Shown here: in pieces, positions 1 through 11,547 of the stretch
Layout: each line of letters begins with the position of its first letter
How positions within the stretch are numbered: the first letter of the stretch is position 1
Assembly: GCA_030737875.1 (NCBI GenBank)
Contig: CM060922.1
Span: 754,923,603-754,987,602, forward strand
DNA: 64,000 nt
Source: Allium sativum
Taxonomy: Eukaryota; Streptophyta; Magnoliopsida; Asparagales; Amaryllidaceae
Reading direction: 5' to 3'
Translations under genes and position numbers: made by a program
Notes under the pieces: generated by a model
What the model was told of the DNA's origin: nothing
The model's database searches: none
What the model saw: only the letters and a program-made list of their open reading frames with translations

Positions 1-352
1 AGGCTAATTGATTTTATTTAATGGGCTTTAGATTATTTGATTTTTTAAGTCCATAAGTCTGTTTTTGTTGATGCTTTATTTTACATCGACAACTTTTTTT
101 TCCGTTCATGTGCTTCAATATCATAAAGACTCATCCATCTTCCATTTCTTGATGTTTTTTCATTAGCCTTTTTGTATAGCTTTCAGTTTTACCTATTGTA
201 TTTTTTCTCAACAGTTTTGCACCTAATATGAGTTATGTTTTGATCATCGATTATAGGTTTTTGCCGCAAATATTTATATAACTTATATTAACTAAAAAAG
301 TCGGCTTAAAAGTCATCCCATCCTTGCTTTAATTCCTAGGTCCGCCCTTGAC
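1..352. other. AT-rich flank, no gene seen
   Basis: No open frame, RNA gene or LTR end is recognisable. Read on the minus strand from 350 leftwards, the sequence begins CAAGGGCGGACCTAGG. This resembles the termini of plant hAT-type miniature elements, so an element running off the left edge is possible. Only one end is in the window, so this cannot be tested here. Confidence 0.3.
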
Positions 353-576
353 CAGGGCTGTCAATGGGTCGTATTGGGTCGGTTTCGGATCGGGTCAAGT
401 CGAGTTCAAATTGATTTATAAATGGGTATGATCAACCTATTTATTAAACGATTTTTTTTCTCAACCCTAACCCGACCCGTTTTTAAATGGGTTGACCCAA
501 CTCATTCTATGTAACCCGTTTAACTAAGTGACTCGTGTCGGGTCAGGTTTACCCATTCGACCCATTGGCAAATATT
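353..576. mobile_element. possible hAT-like miniature element, degenerate
   Basis: The left end reads CAGGGCTGTCAATGGGTCG, a terminus type I associate with non-autonomous hAT elements of plants. Near 558-575 the complement of the inner ten bases (CAATGGGTCG) recurs, but the outer bases of that right terminus have diverged. The interior is rich in GGGTCGG/CCGACCC words on both strands and has no coding capacity. No 8-bp target duplication could be confirmed. The call rests on one good and one poor terminus. A simple GGGTC-rich repeat is the alternative. Confidence 0.3.
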
Positions 577-816
577 GCCTACTAATATAAACTACAAAAT
601 AATCAAATCACCAACAGATAGCACTATTATGTAATCATCAACATGAAGCACATATATAAAGCATGAAATCACCATATCCAAAAATCATTTTCCATACATA
701 AAAACCTATGAGCATACTGCATACATAAAAGACTAATAGTATGGAAGAGATATAGTTAATATAAGAAAAATATAACTAACACTAACATAGATAAGTATAA
801 ATGTTGGTAAATTATA

Positions 817-853
<37 letters not shown>

Positions 854-1000
854 TTGATAAACAATATAGATAAGTATTTTTGAAATATTAATAAGTTATA
901 AATATTTTGATAAACATTAAGTAATATGGTGGTTACACTTATAAGTGTTGAAAATTGGCTACATTAATAAGTGTTACAGCTATGTTATTAATCTAAATAA
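577..1000. repeat. AT-rich spacer with TG/TA microsatellite
   Basis: A compound dinucleotide repeat at about 816-853 is (TG)n followed by (TA)n. The rest is AT-rich with no recognised gene or element end. Confidence 0.6.
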
Positions 1001-2760
1001 ATTAATTAAGCCTTTAAGATAAGGATCAAAACTAGGTGTACTCTTAGGATTCAACATGAAGCCAAGTAGCCATATATATGTAGTATATGCATGTTGTTGA
1101 TATAAGACAAGGACACGTGTCCATGAACAAATTGACAATTTTTCCCTTGAAATCATCTTATATAAGGAGAGCCAAACTTCATTTTATTACTCACTTCATC
1201 CACTCATAACTTCACGTCTAAAATACTGCTTCTTCTTATTTTGTTTGTTCAATTCCAATTGCAGTAAATAAACTTTGTGCATTCCACTCAATCAAAATTC
1301 CATATCTCTCAATCCATTCACATTTAGCCCAAATGATCAACGTAAATGTTGTCTGGATCGTCGTTTTTGATTTTTAGCAATTGACGGATCAAGATTTCAT
1401 GATGTATCGAGAGAGATATCTCAGATTTACAGAAAAATGAAAATATATGTAGAGAAGTTCGAAAAATCATATTTCCCAATCCAAGGAGAATCGCTCGACG
1501 TCGTCTGCGCCGTTGAGATTAGCAGAAGACATAGTATTTTTCGTGTAAATTTGGGGCAATTCCATGTCGATAATCAAAATAGTCGAAAGTTAGGTTTTTA
1601 GTTCATAGGTGGTGGAAGCGACGATCGACGAAATGGAGAATGGCATGATGACGAGGGAAGTGTAGGCTTCGATATGGTATAGTTTGGCTGAACTCGGAGC
1701 ACGAATGGGGGTCACGACATTATGGGATCACGTGGGTTTTTTTCGTTCTTGGTTTCGGTGGAAGACCGGTTTCTGATGGTTGTTACCGATTCGATGGCGA
1801 CTGTGTGCAGTTGAATGAGGAGGCGAGGACAAGTCTGCGGGTGGTCTCGGATTGGAATTTGGTGGAGAGGAGTGTTTGCGCACGTGCATGGTATGCAGGT
1901 TTCATGGGTTCCAGGATCGAGAGGAAGAACAAATGCGTCGGAGGAAGAAGAAGGGGAGCATGGGTCGGGTCTGAACACTTGGGCTTTGGGCCAAATTCTT
2001 AAGTATGTTTTTATTTAGTATTTATGTTTAGATTTGTTTAAACTTTAAACACCTGTAACTCGCTCAATTTAGCTTCGATTAACTCGCCGTTGGAGGCGTT
2101 AGAATCGTATAAATAAATAGAACACATTGGTATATAATATTGATAATTTTGTTTAAGTATAAATTATGATAAAATAAAAAGTCCTTATATAACTATATAT
2201 AACGAATGTCGTTATTAATTCAATTCCAATATAAAATTAGTAGAGAAATCACCAGTTGCTAATAGAAATTGCATACGCGTAGCATTGATCGCTTGTTCGT
2301 GAGGAAACCCTGACAATGAAGATTTTGGAGCTTTGACGGTGAGAACTTCTAATTTAATTATTTATTTAAATCAGCAGTAATTGGATAATTATAATTAGCT
2401 AAGATTAATTATAATTAGTTAGTGATAATTGGTTGGGTATGGATGTTAATGTGCAATGTTTAAATGGATGTCCATGTAATTAGAAAAAACACTAAACACT
2501 GATAAGCGTTATTGGCCGTAACGCTTGTGCATAATTGAAATGTTTGTTTATTGGCTATGATTATAATGAATGAATTCGTGTCCATCTGATTCATATGGTT
2601 TACTTATTTGGTTAATTATGGTTGCTTGAAATTACACACACACACACCGTAGTTGTGAAAATATATGGGTGGTCGATTTAAATCTGCTTCCTATGTACGA
2701 TTTTATTATTTAATTATTAAATAAGATTTATAATTTTAGTTTTGAATTTAGATATCAAGC
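1000..2760 (+). other. degenerate LTR-like sequence (weak)
   Basis: The order of landmarks matches the middle of the long LTRs of elements B and E: a TATA box (1159), an AT-rich leader, a more GC-rich stretch (1600-1960), a GGGCTTTGGGCC block (about 1981), and a GGTGAGAAC motif near 2339 like the GGTGAGT motif of the other LTRs. No LTR end or long exact match is seen, so this is an inference from layout. The short open frames here (for example 1815-2018 and 2868-3092) show no recognisable protein family. A promoter of an unrelated gene is the alternative. Confidence 0.35.
1111..1166 (+). promoter_or_regulatory. palindromic G-box and TATA box
   Basis: GGACACGTGTCC (1111-1122) is a perfect 12-base palindrome around the plant G-box CACGTG. 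TATATAAG at 1159-1166 lies about 40 bases downstream, followed by a pyrimidine-rich leader. This is a credible plant core promoter arrangement. No intact reading frame follows it, so it is probably the relic promoter of an old LTR. Confidence 0.45.
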
Positions 2761-4147
2761 TGTTTGGAAATTTAGGCTGTGTATCCTAGATGATCATGAA
2801 AAACCCGCCTCTCTTTCCTCTCGATTTTATCTGTTGACACCTCCTTCTAATACTCTCCCTATCGATCATGAAAAATCGAAATCCAAATGTTGTTCAAAAC
2901 TCTAAACCGGATCTGAGATCACCTACCACCACCGCTACATTGAACCACAGCCTACCAAACTTCAGGCGTGGGTCCTCCTGCCCTTCATCTACATTTATCT
3001 GTTGGAGCTTCATCTTAATTCTCGCTGGATTGGAAGTGAAAATTATTTGTTTGATGAGAACTTGGTTTTTGCAAAACTGGAAGAAGAAATGAATGAAGAG
3101 GTGATTATATAAAGGAGAATATCGTGATTATCACGTATACGTGGGTCGGAAGAAAACGTGGAAAGAACGGAAACGATAGTGTGGGCATCAAGGCACCTAA
3201 TTTATTTGTTTATTATTTTCGTTTTATTTTTGTATTAATAGTATATTAATAGTTGAATTATTATCATGTGACATTAACGTTTAATAATCGCACCGCCACA
3301 CACGATCTCCAAACGCGGTGAAAATGGAGGTGCTGCTATGTCTTGACGTTACGGTCCCAATGAAATAAATTTCGTCGAAAATCGACTTCATTTTCTCAGT
3401 GTCGTTATTTTAAATTTTAAATTTATTTATCGGTTCACTTTTAAATATCGCACACTGACAAAACAACTCCGATTGGCTCCAAACTAGAAATATAGCAATA
3501 ACTAGTGATACGTATTCCAATAAAATTCGTTTCATCAAAAATGGAGGTTATTTGGTAAATAGCTAATTCCAAGGCTTATATATATTATCGATTAAAATAT
3601 AAATAAATTACAAAATAATTAAACCCAATAATAATAAATTATTATCAACATATATATCCAAATAAAATAATATACAGCTTCAAATCGATCCAATATAGAT
3701 CTGTAACTCAACGTAAATATTTCCATGTTAAACGATATCAAATTTATATAGAAATTCCTTTTTAATTTATTAAATAAATGCTATAGTTTATAAACGATTT
3801 CCATAGCGACTATTTTAAATTTTGAATTGGACATAACTTACAATATATAAGCTGAAATCTCGATTTTTCTCTTCCATTAGAAAATTGTAATCAAATAGAT
3901 TCTAACGTTTCTTGTTTCATAGAAATTCCGACTTAAGATGGATTCTGTACATTCAATTAAAGTTCAAAACTCAATATTACGAACTACCGCGCCGTTTCGA
4001 GTTCGTTTTAATATAAATATAAATTAAAACTTCAATCGTCATTTAATAAACGAATTCAATATTAAAAATCCAATAAAATTCCATGTATAATAGTTAAAAT
4101 AGATTTAAATATTCAATATCAACTGACTGAAAAATCTGGGTCTTACA
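2760..4147 (-). repeat. LTR remnant in minus orientation
   Basis: Read on the minus strand, the sequence starts TGTAAGACCC at 4147, the LTR-start form of this window. It then follows the 5' part of the E and B LTRs: the AGTTCGTAATATTGA block, a GTCGGAATTTCTATGAAAC block, the AAGTTATGTCC block, and a TCGACGAAA...TTGGGACCGT block (about 3340-3390). A minus-strand TATATAA lies at about 3103-3111, next to CACGTATACGTG (3132-3143). The left end is not defined and may lie anywhere from 2700 to 3100. No internal region or partner LTR is recognised, so it is a solo LTR or a truncated copy. Confidence 0.55.
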
Positions 4148-4422
4148 TTAATATTATTTGCAAAATCATGGGGTGTTACTTTAAGACTAATTGTTTTCCG
4201 TTTTATAGTAAATAATATATTGAATAACATTGTTTTTCGACCCACGTATACTTTATGGATATACTTGTACTATTAACATAAGTATACATCCACGTTTTCA
4301 TAATAACGATAAAATATGATTTTCTAATATACTTGTATCATTGAAATAAGTGTATAACTATGTTTTTAAAGTACTAAAAATATTATGATTTGTTAATACA
4401 TTTACTATGTTGAGATATGCAT
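4148..4422. other. flank of element A, no gene seen
   Basis: This is AT-rich sequence with loose internal repeats of ATACTTGTA...ATAAGT. It is presumably part of the old LTR that continues at 15132, but I could not align it with confidence. Confidence 0.3.
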
Positions 4423-4806
4423 AGTAACAGCCCGCATTTCATGTATCAAAGGATCGTAAAATATTTTTATTTTATTCCCTGAGAGTTGGATCATTCTCAT
4501 CTTTTGGTATATTGCTTATGGGGATGTGAGACATGTCCATAATTTTTACCGATTTTGTTTGTGACCATTTTCCCCCTGTCAGTCTTGTACAGGGAATAAC
4601 TTTTGACTCAGGTCGAATCAGAGGGTGAGACCTGTGCCATTGGAAAGGAATTGATGGTTGTCTTTCCATAGAGTGGTTACATTAAAGATTTGGCTTAGCG
4701 GTTTGGGAGAAATCGTTGTTTTAAGGTTTTTTTTAGTTGGCTGTCCAGATTTGGTAAGCCATAATGGGCTGAATTGGAGAGGCCCGTTAGTGGGCTGATG
4801 GGAGGG

Positions 4807-4815
4807 TATAAATAG
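4807..4815 (+). promoter_or_regulatory. TATA box of element A 5' LTR
   Basis: TATAAATAG preceded by GGAGGG, about 385 bases into the LTR. The same box is kept at 12707-12715 in the 3' LTR. It is the likely core promoter for the genomic RNA. No start site can be read directly. Confidence 0.6.
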
Positions 4816-5459
4816 GGGGTGAGGGATATGGGAAATGGTTTAGTTTTTCATTTCCTCATTGGGTGGACTTGTGCTCCTCCTTCCTTTAACACCTTTCCAC
4901 CATTAAAAATCCAAATCCAAGGAGGGAAATCATAGTTCTACACCATTGGAGGCTAGATCTACATCAATTCAAGCAAGAGTTCATCGGATCAAAATGATTG
5001 GTGCGAGGTGCGAGGTGCTTGCTGTTCGGATTCCTATTTCATTGATTTTAGCTTGTTTTGGCAAATCGGTGAGTAATTTACATCTCTCACATGAATGCAT
5101 TGAAGTATATGAGTGTTTGTGCATGTTTCTCATCAAATTGGAATGTTTCACCATAGATTTACCCCATTATATGTCCATTTCCATATGAATCACTCTATGA
5201 TCTAGTTTAGCAAGTTTTACCCATTAATTCCATGTCATTTCATATGTTATGTAAGTTAGATCTCTCATTTTGATCATATGTTCATTTTAATGGTTTTTGG
5301 TGAGATTTACATCATTTTTGTGGTAATCCTCATATTCATGATGTTAGCGATGTTATGACCTATTTATGATTGTGGTTGATGATTTGGTTAAGTTAGTTTC
5401 GTCAGAATTGTCGTTTGGCGGAGTTTCGGTCGAAATTGGAGTTGAATCGAAATGTGCAG

Positions 5460-5770
5460 GAAATGGGTCGACCATAAGTTGGGTTCGGTCGGTCTCAAAT
5501 CCTATCGTGGAGAACAAGTCAGAACGGGTCCGTCATTGGAGCTAGTCGGGTCGGGCAATGTCTGATCGGGACGGTCCATTCAAGATGAGTTGGGTCGGTT
5601 CAGAAGTTGAGGTGATGAAGGGGTGATCGGATCGGGTCGGTCATGTTGAGGTAGCCGGATCGGTTCGGTCATGTTCCAGAGGGGAGTGATCGGATTGGGT
5701 TGGTCGAGTTTGAAGTCAGGAAGGGACTGGGTCTGGTCAGCCTAATCTGGGTCTGGTCAGTCTAAAGGGG
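5460..5770. repeat. GGGTCGG/GATCGG-rich imperfect repeat in LTR A
   Basis: GGGTCGGTC, GGATCGGG and related words recur many times over about 300 bases, spaced roughly 15-35 bases apart. The 3' LTR copy is at about 13366-13660. It is G-rich on the transcribed strand. Confidence 0.6.
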
Positions 5771-7241
5771 TTGATCGGTCATGTTTTTAGCAGCGCCTTT
5801 AAACGCTGTGGTTGATAGTGATGATGCTATGGTTTGTTTCCAATAGGGTCATTTTCTGAAAAAGTACGTTTTTTTCGGGTACGACTTGGATTTGAAGAAA
5901 AGAGCTTGAAAATATATTTTTCGAGGGCAACCCCCCGAACCCTAGCCGCGGCGCAGTGATGTAATTGGCTCGGTGATGGTGTAACTTCGAGAAGAATTCA
6001 AGTGGGAATATTCGAAGTATTGGAAAGTGTTTGTTGATTGGTGTAGAACAGCGAATGAGGTTACAACTCAAAGGTCGTGAATTAGTGGATAATGGTTACT
6101 CGAGAAGGTTGCTTGACTATGAAAAGTCTTCGGGTTGGATGACTAGAGATGCGAAGGCTAAGAAGTTATCGTAGTCGTAAGTTCTAGTAGGCTCGAAGTA
6201 AGGGTACACTAGAGACGTCTAAAAGACTAGTTATAGGTCGAGTACCTTGGGTCTTGTAGAAATGCCTAGTTGTCAAGGTTGGACATATGGAGTTTATGCT
6301 AGAACTGGGGTTACCATTAGCCCTTGACATATTGCAAGGTTGGCCATCATACAATTAACAATGGTTTCAAAGCAGGATTGGTGGTGATAGCTAGAGTTAG
6401 TCATGGATGATTGGTTGTTCTGCTTGTACCGTCTCATATATGTTGTCCAATGTCGAAGGAGATGTTCCTTGGGTGCTTGTCTGATATTGGTTTAGGCCTT
6501 TGGGACTTATGCTTGAGGGATGTTAATTTCGATTAGGATGGTTTACATGGGATACATATAATTTGGATGTTTTAAGTGTTTTACCATGATTAAATGGGTG
6601 TTCTGGTTTCCATGGATGAATGGTTGAATTGTTTAAAGTAAAGGCTATCACTGTCCGATGTAGGGAAGATAAGGTTGACTTCTTCTCTGGTGTCGTAGGT
6701 AGATTAGTATGTTTATCTATCCCTTCTCATATACTTTATTGTTGAAGTTTGTTAGCTATTTTATCGCTCACTAAGACTGTTGTCTGACTCAAGGTTTTAT
6801 GTCTCCTCTTAGTACATTGGGTTGTTCATCCAGTTGTGGATCGACAGACTAAGTAGCTGGTTACTAGTGATTTGTGAGGACGATGCTACTGTGCGGAAGC
6901 GAGCAGGAGGCTGGCGTACCAGTGTTATTACTATCTAGTATTTTTTGTTTCCGCTGTTTGAGTGCTCTATGAGTGTTGTAGTGAGGACTTATGTACAAAT
7001 TTTGGTATCAGTTGGATAACCTTTCATGATGTTGAGAAAATTGTCTAAAGTTTGATATAAGTTGCCTCATTACTATTACCTGTTATATATGTTCTATTAT
7101 ATTTTATCCTTGCGTTGTGAGTTCTACGACAGGTTTCAATGTTGTTTACCTACTTTGATGATCGTCCATAGCTGCTCGGCACACCCTTCAGCGCATTATT
7201 CCTCTTGTTTAGTGCGGGTGGTTATGGGCGATCGTCACATT

Positions 7242-7259
7242 TGGTATCAAAGCTCTGGT
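7242..7259 (+). other. PBS of element A
   Basis: TGGTATCAAAGCTCTGG starts two bases after the LTR end. It matches the complement of the plant initiator tRNA-Met 3' end (TGGTATCAGAGC...) with a base change. It would prime minus-strand DNA synthesis. Confidence 0.85.
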
Positions 7260-7423
7260 CAACGATTGTGGCCAAAATTCTAAGGCGTAATCACGTATGA
7301 GAGACGTACTTGTAGATTTTAGTCGGATGCTTACTGTATATATTAACGTATATAGTAGTAGCGGTTGTATCTCTTTAGCAATTTTCTTGGAAGTGACAAA
7401 TTATTCTAAATTGCAGATTTAGA

Positions 7424-8358
7424 ATGAATAGACGACCATCAAGACACGTTGCTAGGGGAGCTAATACTGTAGGGAGAAATGGTGGCGAACCAGACTATCC
7501 ATCCATGTTCGAGGCCATGGCGGCAACGATCATGAATAAGGTTCCCGCTCCAGTGGCGGTTACGGTTAATGTTGGAGTTCCAGTGCCTAGATCTGTAGAA
7601 TTTGCAAAGCTATGCAAAGACTTTTCTTCATTGGGAGGAAAACAATTCAAGGGCACTGAACCAGTTGAAGAACTCCATAGGTGGATGGATACTTGTGTTA
7701 GGATCTTCAAGGACTTGGGCATTGATGATGCAACAAAGAGAAAGCTTGCATCAAGGCAGTTAGAGGGCAAAGCAATGGACTGGTGGAACTCTGTCACACT
7801 TAAGACCTCTGAAGAGGATATTTCATGGGAGCTGTTCTAGGCTAAGTTTGAAGTGAAGTTTATCTCCACCATGCAAAAGTCTATTCTGTTTAAGAGATTC
7901 GTGGAGCTTAAGCAGAATGGTCGGATAGTTCTTGACTATATTTCTGACTTCGAGGCTTTGTCGAAGTATGCTCATTCATATGTGGATGCTCCTTATCAAA
8001 AGAACGAGAAGTTTGTCTTGGGGTTGGATGAATATCTTGGGGACTAGCTTGTGGATCACCTCGATGACAGCTTTGAGAAGATCATCGAGAAGGCTTTGAG
8101 GCATGAAAGTTTGTTTCCCAAGAAGATGTTTGTTGTTGCACCTAAGGAGGAATAGAAGCCACAACAGAGTGGTAATAATAAGAAGAGGAAGCAGCAACAA
8201 CAAAAAGGGAAGAATGACCAAAAGAAGCCTAAGAGTGAGGTGGTTTGCTTTAACTGCCAACAGAAGGCCTTTTTTCTAGTGAGTGCAAGAACCCCAAAGC
8301 TGAGAATAAGTGCTTCAAGTGTGGAAACCCTGGGCATGAGAAGAAAGACTGCCTAGAA
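7424..8358 (+). pseudogene. gag: gag of element A (broken)
   Basis: This is the retrotransposon Gag, which forms the virus-like particle and binds RNA. The frame starts at ATG 7424, about 165 bases after the PBS. The retrotrans_gag core is recognisable around residues 65-138 (for example GKQFKGTEPVEELHRWMD and AMDWWNSV). In-frame TAG stops lie at 7838, 8045 and 8153. The first and third look like CAG to TAG changes. After a lysine-rich stretch come two CX2CX4HX4C zinc knuckles. The first (CFNC..., about 8250-8290) is damaged by a one-base loss that moves the frame. The second (CFKCGNPGHEKKDC) is intact at about 8310-8352. It is non-functional as it stands. Confidence 0.88.
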
Positions 8359-8850
8359 TTGGCTAAGGGCAAGCGGGTTGTGAAGGCATATGCTTTGGAA
8401 GCCGTGCCAATTTCTTCAAGAGCTCGTACTGCAGAGGAGAAGGGAAAGGGTGTCATGGTGCAAGGTACTCCTTCTATCAATGGTGCTTCAGTTCGTGTGC
8501 CTTTTGATACTGGAGCATCACGTTCATTCATTTGCAATGAACCTTTTTATTGCTTGGATTTGGAACCCAAGATTTGTGATAGACCATTAATTTTGACTAA
8601 TCCAGTTGGGAGTTCGTCCAGTTTGTGCATGATTTACCGTGGTCTAGTGTTGTCGAGTCATGGTTGCTCTTTTGTGTGTGATTGCTTTGTTCTTAACTTC
8701 GTTGGGTATGGGATCATCTTGGGTATGGATTAGCTCAAGAGGTATGTGGCAAGGGTGAATTGCCAAAAGCTAGAGGTGAGGGTCGGGGATGTGAAAGGGC
8801 AAAAGATGTTGATTAGATGTAAGCACGAAGACGGGGTCTTCGTGAGTTAA
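8359..8850 (+). pseudogene. aspartic protease of element A (broken)
   Basis: The retroviral-type protease that matures Gag-Pol follows the second zinc knuckle in the same frame. The active-site motif is VPFDTGASRSF, with the catalytic aspartate in DTGA at about 8505. The ILGMD motif near 8720 marks the end of the domain. TAG at 8731 sits where a tryptophan normally follows this motif (TGG to TAG), and TAA lies at 8848. There is no separate start, because the domain belongs to the polyprotein. Confidence 0.87.
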
Positions 8851-9800
8851 CTATATTCGCTTGGGATTCCACAAGATGACCTGTCACCAGTGCTAATCGC
8901 TAATGAGTGTGTATATGTCTTTGACAAGGTCAAAGGGTTGCCGCCGCATCGTGAGATCGAGTTTAGGATCAATTTGGTCGAAGGTGCTAGACCAATCATT
9001 ATGCCTCTTAGGTGGATGGCACCTAAGGAACAACGAGAGTTGGAGGTGCAAGTTAGAGACCTTTTGGGAAAAGGATTCATTCAGAGGAGTGTATCCGAAT
9101 GGGTTGCACCGGTCGTATTTGCAACCAAGGCGGATGGCTCGTTAATATTGTATGTGGACTATCGTGAGCTGAACAAGGTGACAAAGAAGAACAAGTATAT
9201 GTTGCCAAGGTTGGATGACTTGTTCAATCAGCTTCACGAAGTCAAAGTGTTTTCTCGGATAGATCTGGCAACGGGATTTCACCAGTTGAGGGTGGCTAAG
9301 GATAGTGTGCCAAAGACTACTTTTAGGACACCATCCGGTTTCTTCGAATGGTTGGTAATGCCATTCGGATTGACTAACGCATCAGCGTATTTCGTGGATC
9401 TTATGAATAGAGTGTTCAAAGATCAGTTGAACAAGTTCATGCTTGTGTTCGTGGATGATATTCTGGTTTACTCTCGGAATGAGGAAGAACATATAACACG
9501 CACTTGAGAGTTGTGTTGGAGATCTTGCGAAAGCATCAGCTAAACGCTAAGTTTTCCAAGTGTCACTTCTGGAAGAGTGAAGTGAGGTTCTTAGGCCACG
9601 TTGTTTCTGGAAATGGGATAGCGGTTGACCCCGCTTAAGTGGTAGCCATCCAGGACTGGGATAGGCCTAAGAACGCAACGGATGTTCAAAGTTTCCTTAG
9701 GTTGGTTGGTTATTACCGATGGTTTATGAAGGATTTATCCAAGGTAGCTGCACCGTTGACAGGATTAACGAAGAAGAACCAAGTGTTCACATAGGATGCA
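8851..9800 (+). pseudogene. reverse transcriptase of element A (broken)
   Basis: The RT copies element RNA into DNA. Visible blocks in order are [33 protein letters not shown], the LPRLDDL block, [23 protein letters not shown], and the catalytic FVDDILVYS (about 9450). The frame is the protease frame up to 9507, where a one-base shift occurs. It continues in another frame with the [15 protein letters not shown] block, a stop at about 9638, and VGYYRWF. A further TAG near 9794 replaces a tryptophan codon. Catalytic residues are kept but the frame is not. Confidence 0.9.
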
Positions 9801-10250
9801 CAATGTGAACAAGCATTCAGGATCCTAAAAGAGAGGCTAACGAGTGCTCCTGTATTGACTATTCCAAGTGGGAATGCAGAGATGGTGGTATACACCGATG
9901 CATGTGGTACTGGATTGGAGCAGTGCTAATGCAGAAGGATAAGGTGGTGGCCCACGCGAGTCGACAGCTAAAGTCGCATGAGAAGAATTGCCCAACTCAT
10001 GACTTAGAGTTGGCGGCAATTGTATTTTCTCTGAAGATGTGGAGACATTACCTATTGGGAGTTCAATTCGAGTTATTTACAGATCACAAGTCATTGTAGT
10101 ATCTTTTCTCCTTAAAGGATTTGAATCTTCAACAACAACGAAGGTTAGAGTTTCTGGCATCGTATGATTTTGATATAGCCTATACTCCGGGCAAAGGTAA
10201 CGCAGTTGCAGATGCGTGATCCGAAGACACGCAATTTTGGGAGCGATGTT
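9801..10250 (+). pseudogene. RNase H of element A (broken)
   Basis: RNase H removes the RNA strand during replication. A TDACGTG-type start of domain (about 9894), [20 protein letters not shown], and LFTDHKSL (about 10070-10099) are characteristic of the gypsy RT-RNase H. TAG at 10097-10099 interrupts it, and TGA at about 10217 breaks the ADALSR tether motif that precedes integrase. Confidence 0.88.
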
Positions 10251-11208
10251 TTCGGAATGGAAGAGCCTTGAGTATTTGGCAAGGTTTGATTTCAGGCTAA
10301 GGTGTGAGTTGGAACCTGAAATGTTGACAAGCTTGCCGATAAGACCTACACTTATCTAAAGAATTGGTGAAAGCCAAAAGCGAGATGCAAAGCTTGTTGA
10401 GTTTATCCAGAAGCTAGAACCAAAAGATAAAGAATTCGAAGTCGATCAAGGAGGTTGGCTTCGAAAGCAATGGCGATTAGTTGTTCCTAATATCGATGGG
10501 TTGAAAGATGAGGTTCTGAGGGAATGTCATCACTCAAAGTTGGTGATTCATCCCGGTGGTAATAAGATGTATCAGGACATGAAGCGAGTCTACTACTGGG
10601 AGGGGACGAAGAGAGATATTGGAAAATTCATTTCCAAGTGCATGAATTGTCAATTAGTGAAAGATGAACAGAAGAAGCTGAGTGGTTTGCTTCAGCCATT
10701 GGAAGTTCCTACGTGGAAGTGGGAGCAAGTATCAATGGATTTTATCGATGGACTACCTAGAACCAGGGCAGGGAATGAAGGGATTTGGGTCATTGTTGAT
10801 CGTTTGACCAAAAGCGCAAGGTTCATTCCTGTCAAATCGACTAGGACGGCGTCGAAATTGGCTGAACTTTATGTAAAATGGATAGTTCGATTCCATGGTG
10901 TCCCAAAGAGTATAGTAAGTGACCGAGATCCATTAATTATGAGTGGATTTTGGAAAAGTTTACAAGAAGCTTTGTGAGCTAAGTTGTGCTTAAGTACGGC
11001 TTATTGTCCCCAAATTGACGATCAAACCGAGAGGGTCAATCGAGTTTTGGAATATCTCCTAAGAGCTTGCATGTTGGATTTTGGAGGATCGTCGGAAGAC
11101 CATCTACATCTAGTTGAGTTTGCATATAATAATAGCAACCAGTCTAGCATTAGGATGGAACCATACGAGGCGTTGTATGGGAGGCCGTGTAATTGTCCAG
11201 CTTGTTGG

Positions 11209-11547
11209 TTAGAGCATCTCCAACAGAGCTCCAATTCATGTTCTAAATTCGGAATTGAATAAGAAATTGAAGCCAACGGATATTACGAATGGTAATATTC
11301 AGCAAAATATTACAGGTTCAATTCAGAAGTAAGAATTGACCCGCGAGCCGATTTTATCGGCTCACAACAATTTCTCAAGTAAAAAAAAGGCGCGCGCCGA
11401 TTTAATCGGCTCGTCACATTGAGAAATTGCTGGAGTTCTCATGCGCCGAAAAAATCGGCTCGTCACCATTGGGAAAAAATCATCTTCTTCCCCGTAATCT
11501 TACAGATCGTAATATCCTTTCCCTGAATCTTGTTGGAGATGCTCTTA
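11209..11547. mobile_element. 333-bp MITE with TTA target duplication
   Basis: The element spans 11212-11544, with TTA on both sides (11209-11211 and 11545-11547). Its terminal inverted repeats are GAGCATCTCCAACA and its complement. The 3-bp TTA duplication fits the PIF/Harbinger (Tourist-like) superfamily. It has no coding capacity. The interior carries three short hairpins of the form AGCCGAT-loop-ATCGGCT, at about 11347, 11397 and 11444. The host reading frame resumes directly after the second TTA, so both ends are certain to within a base or so. Confidence 0.9.

Larger units (their letters stand above)
4423..7239 (+). repeat. element A 5' LTR
   Basis: It matches 12325-15131 along its whole length. 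It runs from (A)GTAACAGCCC to CGATCGTCACA. It holds a TATA box at 4807, a GGTGAGT motif followed by TCTCAC (5068-5090), a stretch dense in GGGTCGG words (about 5460-5770), and a TTTCCGCTG motif near 6950 shared with the other LTR families. Short open frames (4946-5188, 7062-7283) recur in the other LTR only because the LTRs are copies. Confidence 0.93.

Noticed and set aside
2868..3092. 74-residue frame as a small gene
   Set aside because: It lies antisense within the LTR-like remnant, has no recognised domain, and has a mixed low-complexity composition.
7240..7260. tRNA gene near the TGGTATCA sequence
   Set aside because: Only 12-18 bases match. It is a primer-binding site next to an LTR end, not a tRNA gene. 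The same holds at 24216, 34231, 41558 and 57060.
8056..8537. Minus-strand frames of about 93-95 residues over gag and protease of A
   Set aside because: They are shadows of the plus-strand polyprotein, whose zinc knuckle and DTGA motif are unambiguous.
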